From: Hyphomicrobiales bacterium
Lineage (GTDB): Bacteria > Pseudomonadota > Alphaproteobacteria > Rhizobiales > Devosiaceae
DNA length: 51,242 nucleotides
Direction of reading: 5' to 3'
Assembly (NCBI GenBank): GCA_004144345.1
Contig: SEEL01000023.1
Coordinates: 1-51,242 of the forward strand
Below are positions 42,739 to 50,805 of the stretch, one piece after another; within the stretch, counting starts at the first letter, position 1, and the number at the start of each line of letters is the position of its first letter. Position numbers and translations under genes: made by a program. The notes under the pieces are model-generated. The model made no database searches. It was given only the letters and a program-made list of their open reading frames with translations, and had not been told where the DNA came from.

Positions 42739-44137
42739 TGGGATTGCCCTCCGCCTCGAGCTGCTGGATCGGCGTGATGCCGGCGGCGCGCGTCGGCCCT
42801 TCATGCAAGAGGCCGTCCTCTGCCTCCGGCGTCATGGCGACGTGGCGCAGGATGTAGAACACGCCGGCGCCGAAGACGACGAAGTAGACGAGGATGAACG
42901 CCACCAGCGACGCGCCGATCGCCTCGGCATCGATATTGGAGAGGCTGTCCGACGTGCGGAGCAGCCCGTAGACGGTGTAGGGTTGTCGCCCAACCTCCGT
43001 GGTGTACCAGCCGGCGAGCACGGCGACGAAGCCCGATGGGCCCATCAGCAGGGCTGCCCGATGTAGCCATGTCGCGCTGTAGAGCGTCTTTCTGAACCGC
43101 GCCCAGAGCGACCACATCCCCACCACCAGCATCAACACGCCGAGGCCCACCATGATGCGGAAGGTCCAGAACGGGATGAAGGCGGGCGGGCGCTCGTCCG
43201 GCGGGAAAGCCTTCAGTCCCTTGATTTCCGCGTCGAAAGAGTGGCCGAGGATGAGCGAGCCGAGCTTGGGAATTTCGAGCGCATACTTGGTCTCACCAGC
43301 TGCGTCGTCTGGGATCCCGAACAGGATCAGCGGCGCCCCCACATGGGTTTCGTAATGGCCCTCCATCGCCGCTATCTTGGCCGGCTGATGCTCGAGCGTG
43401 TTGAGTCCGTGCTGGTCGCCAACGAAAATCTGGATGGGCGTGACGATAGCCGCCATCCACATCGCCATCGAGAACATCACCCGGGCCGCACGGTTCGAAT
43501 TGTCGCGCAGCAAGTGGAAGGCACCTACCGCACCGACGGCAAACGCCGTGGTCAGGAAGGCCGCCAGAACGGTGTGAACGAGCCTGTAGGGAAAGCTCGG
43601 ATTGAAGATGATGGCCCACCAGTCTACCGGGATGAACTGGCCCTGGTCATTTATGGCGTAGCCGGCCGGCGTCTGCATCCAGCTGTTGGCGGCGAGAATC
43701 CAGGTGGCCGAGATCAGTGTGCCCACCGCCACCATGGCGACCGCGAACATATGGAGACCATTGCCGACGCGCTTCCTCCCGAACAGGGCAATGCCGAGGA
43801 AGCCGGCCTCGAGGAAGAACGCCGTCAACACTTCGTAGCCCATCAGGGGGCCGATGACCGGTCCGGTCTTGTCGGAGAACGCCGCCCAGTTGGTGCCGAA
43901 CTGGTAGCTCATCACGATGCCGGAGACGACGCCCATGCCGAAGGTGATGGCGAACACCGTCTTCCAATAGTCGAAGAGCTTCAGGAAGGTTGCGTCGCGT
44001 TTCCACAGCCAAAGCCCGTTGAGCACCGCGAGGTAACTCGCCAGCCCGATCGAGAAGGCCGGGAAGATGAAGTGGAACGAGACGGTGAAAGCGAACTGGA
44101 TGCGGGCAAGCAGTTCAGCGCTCTGGCCAAAGGACAT
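42731..44137 (-). CDS. cydA: Cytochrome bd-type (CIO) ubiquinol oxidase subunit I
   Basis: 468 residues from ATG 44137, with AGGGAGG upstream at good spacing; an ATG 11 codons earlier is a weaker alternative. Heme ligands include His22 (TVSFHFIFPAFSIG). The Q-loop is short, and the GRQPW motif reads GRQPYTVYGLLRT (Trp replaced by Tyr), consistent with the CIO (cyanide-insensitive) subgroup but not proof of it. The oxidase takes electrons from ubiquinol to oxygen with high affinity. No FNR-type box is seen in the 124 bp upstream. cydB and the small DUF2474 gene follow in one overlapping operon. Confidence 0.94.
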   Translation of the reverse strand: MSFGQSAELLARIQFAFTVSFHFIFPAFSIGLASYLAVLNGLWLWKRDATFLKLFDYWKTVFAITFGMGVVSGIVMSYQFGTNWAAFSDKTGPVIGPLMGYEVLTAFFLEAGFLGIALFGRKRVGNGLHMFAVAMVAVGTLISATWILAANSWMQTPAGYAINDQGQFIPVDWWAIIFNPSFPYRLVHTVLAAFLTTAFAVGAVGAFHLLRDNSNRAARVMFSMAMWMAAIVTPIQIFVGDQHGLNTLEHQPAKIAAMEGHYETHVGAPLILFGIPDDAAGETKYALEIPKLGSLILGHSFDAEIKGLKAFPPDERPPAFIPFWTFRIMVGLGVLMLVVGMWSLWARFRKTLYSATWLHRAALLMGPSGFVAVLAGWYTTEVGRQPYTVYGLLRTSDSLSNIDAEAIGASLVAFILVYFVVFGAGVFYILRHVAMTPEAEDGLLHEGPTRAAGITPIQQLEAEGNPNV

Positions 44138-44214
44138 CGACGGCGCCTCCCTCTGAGTCGAAGCGAGCATACGCCCCTCGCGCTCATTTTCGGAATGCGC
44201 CCGTCGGCCGCTTC

Positions 44215-44243
44215 TTGACACGCCGGCCAGTTCGCGATTTGTT
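44215..44243 (+). promoter_or_regulatory. Possible promoter of the YdeI-like gene
   Basis: A consensus -35 TTGACA (44215-44220) is followed after 17 bases by TTTGTT (44238-44243), a weak -10. It sits 19 bases before the ATG at 44262, in the divergent gap to cydA. Confidence 0.3.
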
Positions 44244-44261
44244 CTCCTTGAGAGGTGAGCC

Positions 44262-44510
44262 ATGGACGCAGAGTTCGATACGAGCCGGATGAGCCGGGAA
44301 ATCCACGAGATGCCCGACGACATGCGGGACGCGCTGACCAAACAAGGACTGATGCGCGCCTATCGTGACCGGCCGCCTTACCAGCAGAACGACTATGTCG
44401 GCTGGATCACCCGCGCCAAACTGCCCGCGACGCGCGACAAGCGCCTGCAGCAGATGCTCGACGAGCTCAAGGCCGGCGGCGTCTACATGCATATGAAGTG
44501 GAACGGCTAA
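44262..44510 (+). CDS. YdeI/OmpD-associated family protein, short form
   Basis: 82 residues. The C-terminal half (PPYQQNDYVGWITRAKLPAT, then RDKRLQQMLDELKAGGVYMH) matches the YdeI/OmpD-associated (bacteriocin-protection) domain's C-terminal helix pair. GAGAGGTGAG precedes the start. It has no signal peptide. The family name comes from distant homologues and its function in this organism is unknown. tRNA-Asn follows on the other strand. Confidence 0.8.
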   Translation: MDAEFDTSRMSREIHEMPDDMRDALTKQGLMRAYRDRPPYQQNDYVGWITRAKLPATRDKRLQQMLDELKAGGVYMHMKWNG

Positions 44511-44538
44511 ACCGTTCCGGCGACGATGTGGGGAAGAG

Positions 44539-44614
44539 TGGCTCCGCGGCTTGGACTCGAACCAAGGACCATTCGATTAACAGTCGAATGCTCTACCAAC
44601 TGAGCTACCGCGGA
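44539..44614 (-). tRNA. tRNA-Asn (anticodon GTT)
   Basis: 76 bases with encoded CCA (44539-44541). Acceptor stem TCCGCGG / CCGCGGA, D arm TAGCTCAGTTGGTAGAGCA, anticodon stem TTCGA / TCGAA around CTGTTAA, T arm with GGTTCGAGTCC. The 69 bp from 44615 to 44683 show only a GGCGCC inverted repeat. Confidence 0.95.
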
Positions 44615-44683
44615 ATGCTCTGGCGCCCTCAGGCAGGCGCCGATGTAGCGGGTTTGATTTGCTTTGCCAACCCCATTTTGCCG

Positions 44684-45283
44684 TTAAGCTTTTCGGGCGG
44701 CGCGGGAGCGCAAATTCTCCAGCTCCTCCGGGGTGTTGGCATTGAGAAACGGGTCGAAATCGGTGTGATCGGCATAGTCGAGCCGCGTCGCACCAATTGT
44801 TGCGGCCAACCGCTTGAGGCTGTGCGGCGCGGTGCTATCGGCTAGTCCGGCAGGCAGCAGGCGGATCGAGTCGAAGCGCCATAGGGCGTTGGTCGGGTAA
44901 TCCTGCCCGGCGAAGGCCGCCAGCACCACGCTGTGACCGGCGATCCGGGGCAGGGCGCGCTCAAGGAAGTCCGCCGGAAAGAACGGCGTATCCACGGCCA
45001 GCGAGAGCAACAGATCGGGTGGGTCGGCCAGCAATCGCGCCACAGCTGCCGCGACGCCTGCGAGCGGCCCCGCATAGTCGCTCGCGAGATCCGGCACATG
45101 AATCGGTCCGGCGAGATCGAAATCGGCGCCGCCGACGGCGAGCAGCAGCGGATCGCAACCCTGCACGGCCCCCATCGCCCGGTCCACGAGCCGGCGCCCG
45201 CCGATCTCGATGAGCGCCTTGTTGATGCCACCGAGCCGCTCGCCACGTCCCCCCGCGAGGATGACTGCGGCGATGCGTGTCAC
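44684..45283 (-). CDS. mobA: Molybdenum cofactor guanylyltransferase MobA
   Basis: 199 residues. Nucleotide-binding motif IAAVILAGGRGERLGGINKA, with Asn where most homologues have Asp (GG-x-DK). The conserved acidic site appears in SLAVDTPFFPADF. It attaches GMP to molybdopterin, giving the bis-MGD cofactor. The start is GTG 45283, overlapping the benE-like stop by 3 bases (GTGA), so the two are likely co-transcribed. Confidence 0.9.
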   Translation of the reverse strand: MTRIAAVILAGGRGERLGGINKALIEIGGRRLVDRAMGAVQGCDPLLLAVGGADFDLAGPIHVPDLASDYAGPLAGVAAAVARLLADPPDLLLSLAVDTPFFPADFLERALPRIAGHSVVLAAFAGQDYPTNALWRFDSIRLLPAGLADSTAPHSLKRLAATIGATRLDYADHTDFDPFLNANTPEELENLRSRAARKA

Positions 45284-46479
45284 GCCTTGCTCCAGCGCCG
45301 CAGCACCAGTTGCAAGGCGATCCCGGCCAGCAGCCCCCAGAACGCCCCGCCAATGCCGAGCAGGGTAATGCCCGACGCCGTGGTGACGAAGGTCACGATG
45401 GCCGGCAGCCGCGCCTCCTCGTCAGCTAGCGCGCCCGTGAGCGCGCCGGCGAGGCTCGGCAGCAGCGCGAGCCCCGCCACGGCCTGGATCAGCACCGGCG
45501 GCGATGCGGCGATGAAGGCCGCAGCCAATGTCGCCAGCAGCGCCAGGCCGAAATAGCTCATGCCGGCGGCGACCGGCGCGACCCAGCGCTTGGCCGGGTC
45601 GGGATGCGCTTCCGGTCCGGCGGCGATGGCGGCGGTGATGGCTGCAAGATTGACGGTCAGGCCGCCGAACAGCGCAATGACGCCGCTCGCCAGCCCCGTG
45701 AGCACGAAGGGCAGACCGGCATCCACCGCATAGCCATTGGCGCGCATCACGGCGAGTCCGGTCAGGTTCTGCGACGCCATGGTGATGACGAAGAGGGGCA
45801 GGGCGACCTTCACCAGCGCATCGAGCGTGAACAGTGGCGCCACGAAACTCAGCGTGGGCCAGCTGAAGGCCACCGCGCCCTCGGGGATGCTGGCGCTCAG
45901 CGCCAGGACGATCGCGGCGACGACAACCGCGAGCGGCACCGCATAGCGTCGGGCGAATCTGAGCCCGATCACCCAGGCGGCGATGATCGGCAACGCCAGT
46001 ACCGGCACCTCGGCCACCGCCTTCACCGGCGCAAGGCAGAGGGTCAGCAGCACACCCGCCAGCATGGCGGCCGCGATCGGCTGGGGAATCGCCGCCACCG
46101 CTTTGGCCAGCGGCCGCAACAGCCCGCAGGCGATGACGAGCAGTGCGACAATGATGAACGCCCCCGTCACCGCCGGAAAGCCGCCCTCGATCGGCTGCAG
46201 CGTCAGCAGGAAGGCGGCGCCGGGCGTCGACCAGGCAAAACTCAGCGGCACCCGCATGCGCCACGCGACCGCGGCATTGAGAAGCCCCATGGCGAGGCAC
46301 AGCGCAAACAGGCCCGACGCCGCTTCGGCCGGGCTCGCCCCGAGATGGGCCGGACCGGCCAGCACCAGCGTGAATGTGCTGGAGAATCCAACCAGCGCAG
46401 CAAGGATGCCGGCGAGGATCGGCTGGGCCAGGTCGCCGACCAGGCCGGTGCGGGCGGGCGGCAGGGAAGTATCGGACAT
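45280..46479 (-). CDS. BenE-family benzoate/H+ symporter-like transporter
   Basis: 399 residues with about twelve membrane helices. Typical BenE features include GFSSTFTLVLAGPAHLGASP, PLSFAWSTPGAAFLL and FGGLTVNLAAITAAIAAGPE. The family moves benzoate with protons in acinetobacters, but many members act on unknown organic anions. The start ATG 46479 gives MSDTSLPPARTGLVGDLAQP; a much longer upstream frame is non-coding and crosses the tRNA-Cys. mobA follows with an overlap, a pairing without an obvious functional link. Confidence 0.9.
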   Translation of the reverse strand: MSDTSLPPARTGLVGDLAQPILAGILAALVGFSSTFTLVLAGPAHLGASPAEAASGLFALCLAMGLLNAAVAWRMRVPLSFAWSTPGAAFLLTLQPIEGGFPAVTGAFIIVALLVIACGLLRPLAKAVAAIPQPIAAAMLAGVLLTLCLAPVKAVAEVPVLALPIIAAWVIGLRFARRYAVPLAVVVAAIVLALSASIPEGAVAFSWPTLSFVAPLFTLDALVKVALPLFVITMASQNLTGLAVMRANGYAVDAGLPFVLTGLASGVIALFGGLTVNLAAITAAIAAGPEAHPDPAKRWVAPVAAGMSYFGLALLATLAAAFIAASPPVLIQAVAGLALLPSLAGALTGALADEEARLPAIVTFVTTASGITLLGIGGAFWGLLAGIALQLVLRRWSKA

Positions 46480-46555
46480 CAGGGAAAACCCACCGGACGG
46501 AGGCTGGATGATTGATATGTTAAAGGCTTTCGTATAGCACCCCACCCGTTGCAGA

Positions 46556-46629
46556 GGCCACGTGGCGGAGTGGTTACGCAGCGGATTGCAAATCCGTGAA
46601 TACCGGTTCGATTCCGGTCGTGGCCTCCA
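46556..46629 (+). tRNA. tRNA-Cys (anticodon GCA)
   Basis: 74 bases with encoded CCA (46627-46629). Acceptor stem GGCCACG / CGTGGCC; anticodon stem CGGAT / ATCCG around TGCAA; T arm CCGGTTCGATTCCGG. Confidence 0.95.
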
Positions 46630-46645
46630 GCACCCTTCCTGACAT

Positions 46646-46686
46646 TTGACCCCGATCAAGACGGCGCCCGCCGCCTGCGGTACGTT
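46646..46686 (+). promoter_or_regulatory. FNR/FixK-type box and -10 element of the stress-protein gene
   Basis: TTGACCCCGATCAA (46646-46659) differs by one base from the FNR/Anr/FixK consensus TTGAT-N4-ATCAA. TACGTT at 46681-46686 fits a -10, and the predicted start near 46693-46694 puts the box centre at about -41.5, the class II activator position. Confidence 0.6.
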
Positions 46687-46710
46687 GTGCGCATTACAAA
46701 GGAGTGCGCC

Positions 46711-47160
46711 ATGTATAAGCAGATATTGATCGCGATTGATGGGTCCGAACTGGCCGCCAAGGTGCTGGAGCATGGTCTCGCGCTGGCCCGTTTCTCCGGC
46801 GCCAAGGTCAAGGCCGTCACGGTGACCGAACCCTCCGTCCTCCTCGCCCCGAATGCCGAGATGATCACGGTTTCGACGGCCGAGTTGCTCGAGGAACTTG
46901 AGCGCGTCGCCGAGGAAGACGCGACGACGATTCTCGCACGGGCGAGTGCTGCGGCCGATACGGTCGGGGTGAAGGTCGAGGTCGAGCATATCCGCCGCCA
47001 GCACCCCTCCGATGGGATCGTGCACACGGCCGAAGCCGAACATGCCGATCTCATCGTCATGGGTTCCCACGGCCGTCGCGGGCTGGGACGGTTGCTGCTC
47101 GGCAGCCAGGCCTCCGAAGTCCTCAGCCGCAGCAAGGTGCCGGTGCTGATCGTGAGGTAA
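46711..47160 (+). CDS. Universal stress protein UspA family
   Basis: 149 residues. Begins MYKQILIAIDGSELAAKVLE and ends with the nucleotide-binding GSHGRRGLGRLLLGSQASEV (G-x2-G-x9-G-S type) and SKVPVLIVR. An AAAGGAG lies just ahead of ATG 46711; eight in-frame codons before that are excluded. USPs act in stress survival and energy limitation. The FNR/FixK-type box ahead of it suggests induction at low oxygen. A large hairpin follows. Confidence 0.92.
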   Translation: MYKQILIAIDGSELAAKVLEHGLALARFSGAKVKAVTVTEPSVLLAPNAEMITVSTAELLEELERVAEEDATTILARASAAADTVGVKVEVEHIRRQHPSDGIVHTAEAEHADLIVMGSHGRRGLGRLLLGSQASEVLSRSKVPVLIVR

Positions 47161-47175
47161 GCACGGTCGCCTTTG

Positions 47176-47219
47176 CGGAGGCGTCCATAGTCTGTCCTGA
47201 CTATGGAGCGGCGCCTCCG
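47176..47219 (+). terminator. Hairpin terminator after the stress-protein gene
   Basis: TCCATAGTC and GACTATGGA (9 bp, 6-base loop) are extended by CGGAGGCG / CGCCTCCG with a small bulge. The hairpin follows the usp stop by 15 bases. It has no long T tract. Confidence 0.65.
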
Positions 47220-47253
47220 TCTTTGCTTCAACAGGCGAGGGGAGGACGCTTGG

Positions 47254-48318
47254 ATGAAGCTATTGCCGTTGCTGGGGGTGTTGGGTTTTCTCGCGCTGGG
47301 CGCCGGCAGTGCCCTGGCGATCGAGTTCAAGGGCTTTACGCCGGAACGCCAGAAAATCGTCGAAGCCGCGATCAGCGAGGTCGCGGCAGATTTTCCGGCG
47401 TTCGATCGCGGCTCGAGGGCAGCCTTCCAGGGCATCCTCGACTTCACGGCCTATGCCGCGGCCATCAAGGGTGATCCCTTCGTCTCAGCTACGTTCGAGA
47501 CCAACATGCGATTGCGCTACGCGGGTGACGAGACCTGCGGGGGCGGGGCGGCGGGGCAAGTCCGTCACGACGATTCGGACAAGCAGAACTGGGTGGCGAC
47601 GCTCCGGGTCTGCCCGCTGTTTTTCGAACTATCGCCGCGTAGCCGTGCCGAGCTTATCGCCCACGAATTGTACCATGTCGTCGAGGGCGGGGATGAATGC
47701 TACGCGCGCTACACGGCGTTCTGGCTCCGGGCGACCAATGGCAAGCCCTATGGTTTCGACGGTACATGGCTCGACTACGAGTGCGAGCTCTTTAACGACT
47801 ACCTGCCGCCGGCCGATCTGCGCGCTGCCGTGCCGACGCTTTTGGCGACAGAGAGCGTGGCCAAGGCTGCGTCGGGGTTCAGCGCCGATACCTGGAGCTT
47901 CGGCAAGGGGATCATAGGCGTCCGTAGCACCGATGGCGACGCCTATCTGGGGCTGGCCTGCACCCCGCTGAAGCCGGCCCTCGCCTATGGGATCGCCAAG
48001 GTCGGGGCCTCCACGCCGCTGAACGTTGCCGAGTTGCTTATCGGGCTTGATGTGTCGTGGAGCAGCTCGCTCGAGGGCCGCGCCGTGGCCAAGGTCGACA
48101 ATGCCTATGTCAACGGCAGGGCTAACGGTCCGGGCTTCCTCGAATTTTACGGCGAGGTCGCCTCGAGCCTGGCCGAGATCGCGGGGGGTGCCCGGAAGAC
48201 CATCGTCATCGAGGCCCGCGCCATGGAGGACCGCACGCTCGTTTTCGGCCGCCATGCCTTTACCGCCAGCGGCTCATCCGCTGCGGCGCGCTACCTGCTG
48301 GGGGGCTGCGCGGACTAA
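47254..48318 (+). CDS. Secreted protein with HExxH motif, putative zinc peptidase
   Basis: 354 residues from ATG 47254, with GAGGGGAGG upstream. Signal peptide with cleavage near ALA (residue 22). Residues 137-141 read HELYH (HExxH) in RAELIAHELYHVVEGGDECY; Glu176 and Glu178 (DYECELFND) are 35-37 residues on and could be a third ligand, as in gluzincins. Cysteines at 95, 120, 149 and 177 bracket the site. The C-terminal half (about 200-354) is beta-rich with no motif I know. I recognise no exact family; peptidase activity is inferred from the motif only. Confidence 0.75.
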   Translation: MKLLPLLGVLGFLALGAGSALAIEFKGFTPERQKIVEAAISEVAADFPAFDRGSRAAFQGILDFTAYAAAIKGDPFVSATFETNMRLRYAGDETCGGGAAGQVRHDDSDKQNWVATLRVCPLFFELSPRSRAELIAHELYHVVEGGDECYARYTAFWLRATNGKPYGFDGTWLDYECELFNDYLPPADLRAAVPTLLATESVAKAASGFSADTWSFGKGIIGVRSTDGDAYLGLACTPLKPALAYGIAKVGASTPLNVAELLIGLDVSWSSSLEGRAVAKVDNAYVNGRANGPGFLEFYGEVASSLAEIAGGARKTIVIEARAMEDRTLVFGRHAFTASGSSAAARYLLGGCAD

Positions 48319-48391
48319 AGGCGGCGGGCGCTTGCCGCGCCTGGGTGGCGGCGCTATGCACGGGTTCATCGATGCTTCAGCAGGGCCGGAC

Positions 48392-49051
48392 ATGACCGAC
48401 TTCGATCTCGCGCGCAAAACCATGGTGGACAACCAGCTCCGCACGGCGGGCGTGACCGACCGGCGGCTGCTGGCCGCCCTCGGCGCCGTGCCGCGCGAAA
48501 AATTCGTGCCCGAACTGCGCCGCCCGCTGGCCTACACCGACGCGGTGCTGCCGCTCCATGGCACCCGCAAGCTCGGCGCCCCGGCGCCCCTTGCAAAGCT
48601 GCTGCAGCTGGCGGCGATCGAGGGCAGCGACAAGGTGCTCGTCCTCGGTACCGGCACCGGGTATTCGGCGGCGCTCCTCGCCCGCCTTGCCGACAGTGTC
48701 GTTGCGGTCGAAAGCGACGGGGCTCTCGCCGCTGCGGCGCGGACGACGCTCGGCGAACTCGGCGTTGCCAATGCCACAATCGTTGAAGGCGCGCTCGAGA
48801 GTGCCGGCAAGTCCAAGGGGCCCTACGATGTCATCGTCATCGAAGGCGCGCTCGCCGAAGTGCCCGACACGCTGCTCAACCAGCTCAAGCCTGAGGGCCG
48901 GCTCGTGGCGCTGATCGGGCGCGACGGCAAGCCCGCCGTGGCGCATCTTTTCGTGCGGACCGGCAAGGGCATTGCCGCCCGCGCCGAGTTCAATGCCAAT
49001 TTGCCGCCGCTCCCGGGCGCCGCGCCGCGCGAAGACAGTTTCGTTTTCTGA
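48392..49051 (+). CDS. pcm: Protein-L-isoaspartate O-methyltransferase family protein
   Basis: 219 residues. Family N-terminus TDFDLARKTMVDNQLRTAGV, SAM-binding motif VLVLGTGTGYSAALLARLAD, and a C-terminal LKPEGRLVALIGRDGK. It is thought to repair isoaspartate damage by methylation, though this alphaproteobacterial branch is little tested. ATG 48392 is the conserved start; an in-frame ATG at 48356 is an alternative. It lies upstream of tolC, as is usual in this order. Confidence 0.9.
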   Translation: MTDFDLARKTMVDNQLRTAGVTDRRLLAALGAVPREKFVPELRRPLAYTDAVLPLHGTRKLGAPAPLAKLLQLAAIEGSDKVLVLGTGTGYSAALLARLADSVVAVESDGALAAAARTTLGELGVANATIVEGALESAGKSKGPYDVIVIEGALAEVPDTLLNQLKPEGRLVALIGRDGKPAVAHLFVRTGKGIAARAEFNANLPPLPGAAPREDSFVF

Positions 49052-49075
49052 GGTTCTGCGGGTGACGCATGGTGG

Positions 49076-49100
49076 GTCTGCCCAAACGCGCTGGGCAGAC
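49076..49100 (+). terminator. Hairpin terminator after pcm
   Basis: GTCTGCCCA and TGGGCAGAC form a perfect 9-bp stem with a 7-base loop, 24 bases after the pcm stop. No strong T tract follows. Confidence 0.65.
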
Positions 49101-49120
49101 TACTAAATCGAGCCTAACTT

Positions 49121-49138
49121 GTGTTGCCGGTGCAACAC
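49121..49138. promoter_or_regulatory. Palindrome upstream of tolC
   Basis: GTGTTGC-CGGT-GCAACAC is a perfect 7-bp inverted repeat about 100 bases before the tolC start. A weak possible promoter, TTGCAG (49188-49193) with 17 bases to TAGGTT (49211-49216), lies downstream of it. This makes the palindrome a candidate operator, or a second hairpin after pcm. Confidence 0.4.
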
Positions 49139-49238
49139 GCGGTGGGCGAATCTCACTTTGGTACGTAGCATCCCTCGAAAGCGTAAGTTGCAGCAGCCAC
49201 ATGCGCGGCATAGGTTAAAGCGCCTGGAGGCCGATTAT

Positions 49239-50603
49239 ATGTCTATTTACCGTCGCGTGCGTGCGGGCGCACTCGCCCTTGTGTTTTGTTCATTGCCGGC
49301 GCTGGCCCATGCGGAGACGCTTCGTGAGGCGCTGACCAGCGCCTATGTGAACAATCCCTCGATCCTGTCGGCCTTGCTGGAAGTGAAGTCGACCGCCGAG
49401 AACATCGCCATGGCGAAGTCGGCAAAGCTGCCGACCATCGGCGCGTCGGTCACGGGCAGCAATAGCTACACCTTCGGTCAGCCGTTCGACGCCACGCCGC
49501 AGGTCAATGTCGGCCTCAGCTACAACCAGACCATCTTCGACAATTTCAAGAGCGACGCGGATATCGAGGCGGCGCGGGCCATCACCGAAGCCAGCCGCTA
49601 CTCGCTGCAGAACTCCGAGCAGAACGTCTTCCTCGCGGTCGTGCAGGCGTATTGGAATGTCATCCGTGACACCCAGCTGGTCCAGTTGCGCCAGGAGAAC
49701 GTGAACTTCTACCAGGCGCAGGTGAAGAGCGCGCAGGATCGCCTCGACATCGGCGAGGGCACCAAGATCGACGTGTCGCAGGCCCAGGCGCGTCTCGCGC
49801 AGGGCACGGCCTCCTATCAGTCGGCCGTCGCCAGCCTCACTACCAGCCAGGCGACCTATGAGCGCTATGTCGGCCACAAGCCGCGCAATCTGACGTCGAG
49901 CTACAAGCTCGGCACGCTGATGCCCAAGAGCCTGCAATCGGCCATCGATCAGGCCGTTTCCAGCCATCCCGGCATCCTGGCCGCCAAGGCCGGCATCCGC
50001 GCCGCCCAGGCCAATTCGGACTCGGCCAATGCCGCGTTCGGCCCGACGCTGAACTTCACCAGCTCGATCGGCAGCTCGGTGCTTGGCCCGGGCGCCATGG
50101 GTCAGCCGAACGATCCGACGCCGCGCGCCTCGGCCAGCTTCAGCCTGTCGATCCCGATCTACGGTGGCGGCCGCTACGGTTCTGCCATCCGCAAGGCCAA
50201 TATCGGCCAGATCAAGAGCGAGGTCGACGCGCTGGCGACCCGCGACCAGATCAAGGAATCGGTGATCTCGGCCTGGAGCTCGCTGCAGAACGCCGAGGCG
50301 CAGATCACCTCGGCCAACACGGCCATCGCGTCGGGCGAACTGTCGCTCGAAGGCGTAGTGCAGTCGCGCGATGTCGGCCAGTCGACGACGCTCGACGTGC
50401 TCAACGCGCAGTCGGAACTGACCTCCATCCGCGAGGGGCTGATCCAGGCGACGACCGGCAAGGCCATCGCCTCCTTCGCGCTCGTCGCGGCGACCGGCCG
50501 GCTGACCGCCGCCGATCTCGGCCTCGATGTGAAGGTCAACACGGGCGAAGACTACATCGCCAACGTGGAAGACGTCTGGCAGGAACTGCGCTCGCTCGAC
50601 TGA
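49239..50603 (+). CDS. tolC: TolC-family outer membrane efflux protein
   Basis: 454 residues. Signal peptide (cleavage after HAE/A region, residue about 25), then ETLREALTSAYVNNPSILSA, the standard TolC start. Two long helical-hairpin repeats are visible, with VVQAYWNVIRD near 130 and the second repeat beginning LQSAIDQAVSSHPGILAAKA; FSLSIPIYGGGRYGSAIRKA is a beta-barrel strand region. It forms the outer-membrane channel of type I secretion and efflux systems. CTGGAGG precedes ATG 49239. A terminator follows, then a PopZ-like gene. Confidence 0.94.
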   Translation: MSIYRRVRAGALALVFCSLPALAHAETLREALTSAYVNNPSILSALLEVKSTAENIAMAKSAKLPTIGASVTGSNSYTFGQPFDATPQVNVGLSYNQTIFDNFKSDADIEAARAITEASRYSLQNSEQNVFLAVVQAYWNVIRDTQLVQLRQENVNFYQAQVKSAQDRLDIGEGTKIDVSQAQARLAQGTASYQSAVASLTTSQATYERYVGHKPRNLTSSYKLGTLMPKSLQSAIDQAVSSHPGILAAKAGIRAAQANSDSANAAFGPTLNFTSSIGSSVLGPGAMGQPNDPTPRASASFSLSIPIYGGGRYGSAIRKANIGQIKSEVDALATRDQIKESVISAWSSLQNAEAQITSANTAIASGELSLEGVVQSRDVGQSTTLDVLNAQSELTSIREGLIQATTGKAIASFALVAATGRLTAADLGLDVKVNTGEDYIANVEDVWQELRSLD

Positions 50604-50616
50604 CCGGCGCCAGATT

Positions 50617-50640
50617 ACCGGCGGTCGATCGACCGCCGGT
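50617..50640 (+). terminator. Palindromic hairpin after tolC
   Basis: ACCGGCGGTCGA and its exact reverse complement TCGACCGCCGGT are directly joined, a 24-base perfect palindrome 13 bases after the tolC stop. It would fold as a strong hairpin with a small loop; no T tract follows. Confidence 0.6.
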
Positions 50641-50725
50641 GCTCCCATTCCAGCCCTGATCCCGCGTCCCTAAAGTTGGGGAAGCCCCGGCATTGCCGGG
50701 CGTTGCCGGTCGCGTAATTCGCCAT

Positions 50726-50742
50726 CAATGCTTAAAGTATTG
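50726..50742. promoter_or_regulatory. Palindrome upstream of the PopZ-like gene
   Basis: A 17-base near-perfect palindrome with arms CAATGCTT and AAGTATTG (one mismatch) around a central A, about 64 bases before the start. The GC-rich hairpin CCCGGC-ATT-GCCGGG lies at 50686-50700. No clear -10/-35 pair was found. This AT-rich palindrome in a GC-rich context is an operator candidate. Confidence 0.35.
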
Positions 50743-50805
50743 AGTGACGAATCAAGTGCAGTTTGCGGTGAGTGCGCTCTTCGTCCGGTTTGGAATGAGG
50801 CCTTT

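Noticed and set aside
46480-47070. Upstream extension of the benE-like frame
   Set aside because: It runs through tRNA-Cys and the antisense of the stress-protein gene; transporter sequence begins at 46479.
49085-49120. Second CtrA-like site (CTAA-N7-CTAAC) ahead of tolC
   Set aside because: Two mismatches to the consensus; too weak to support.
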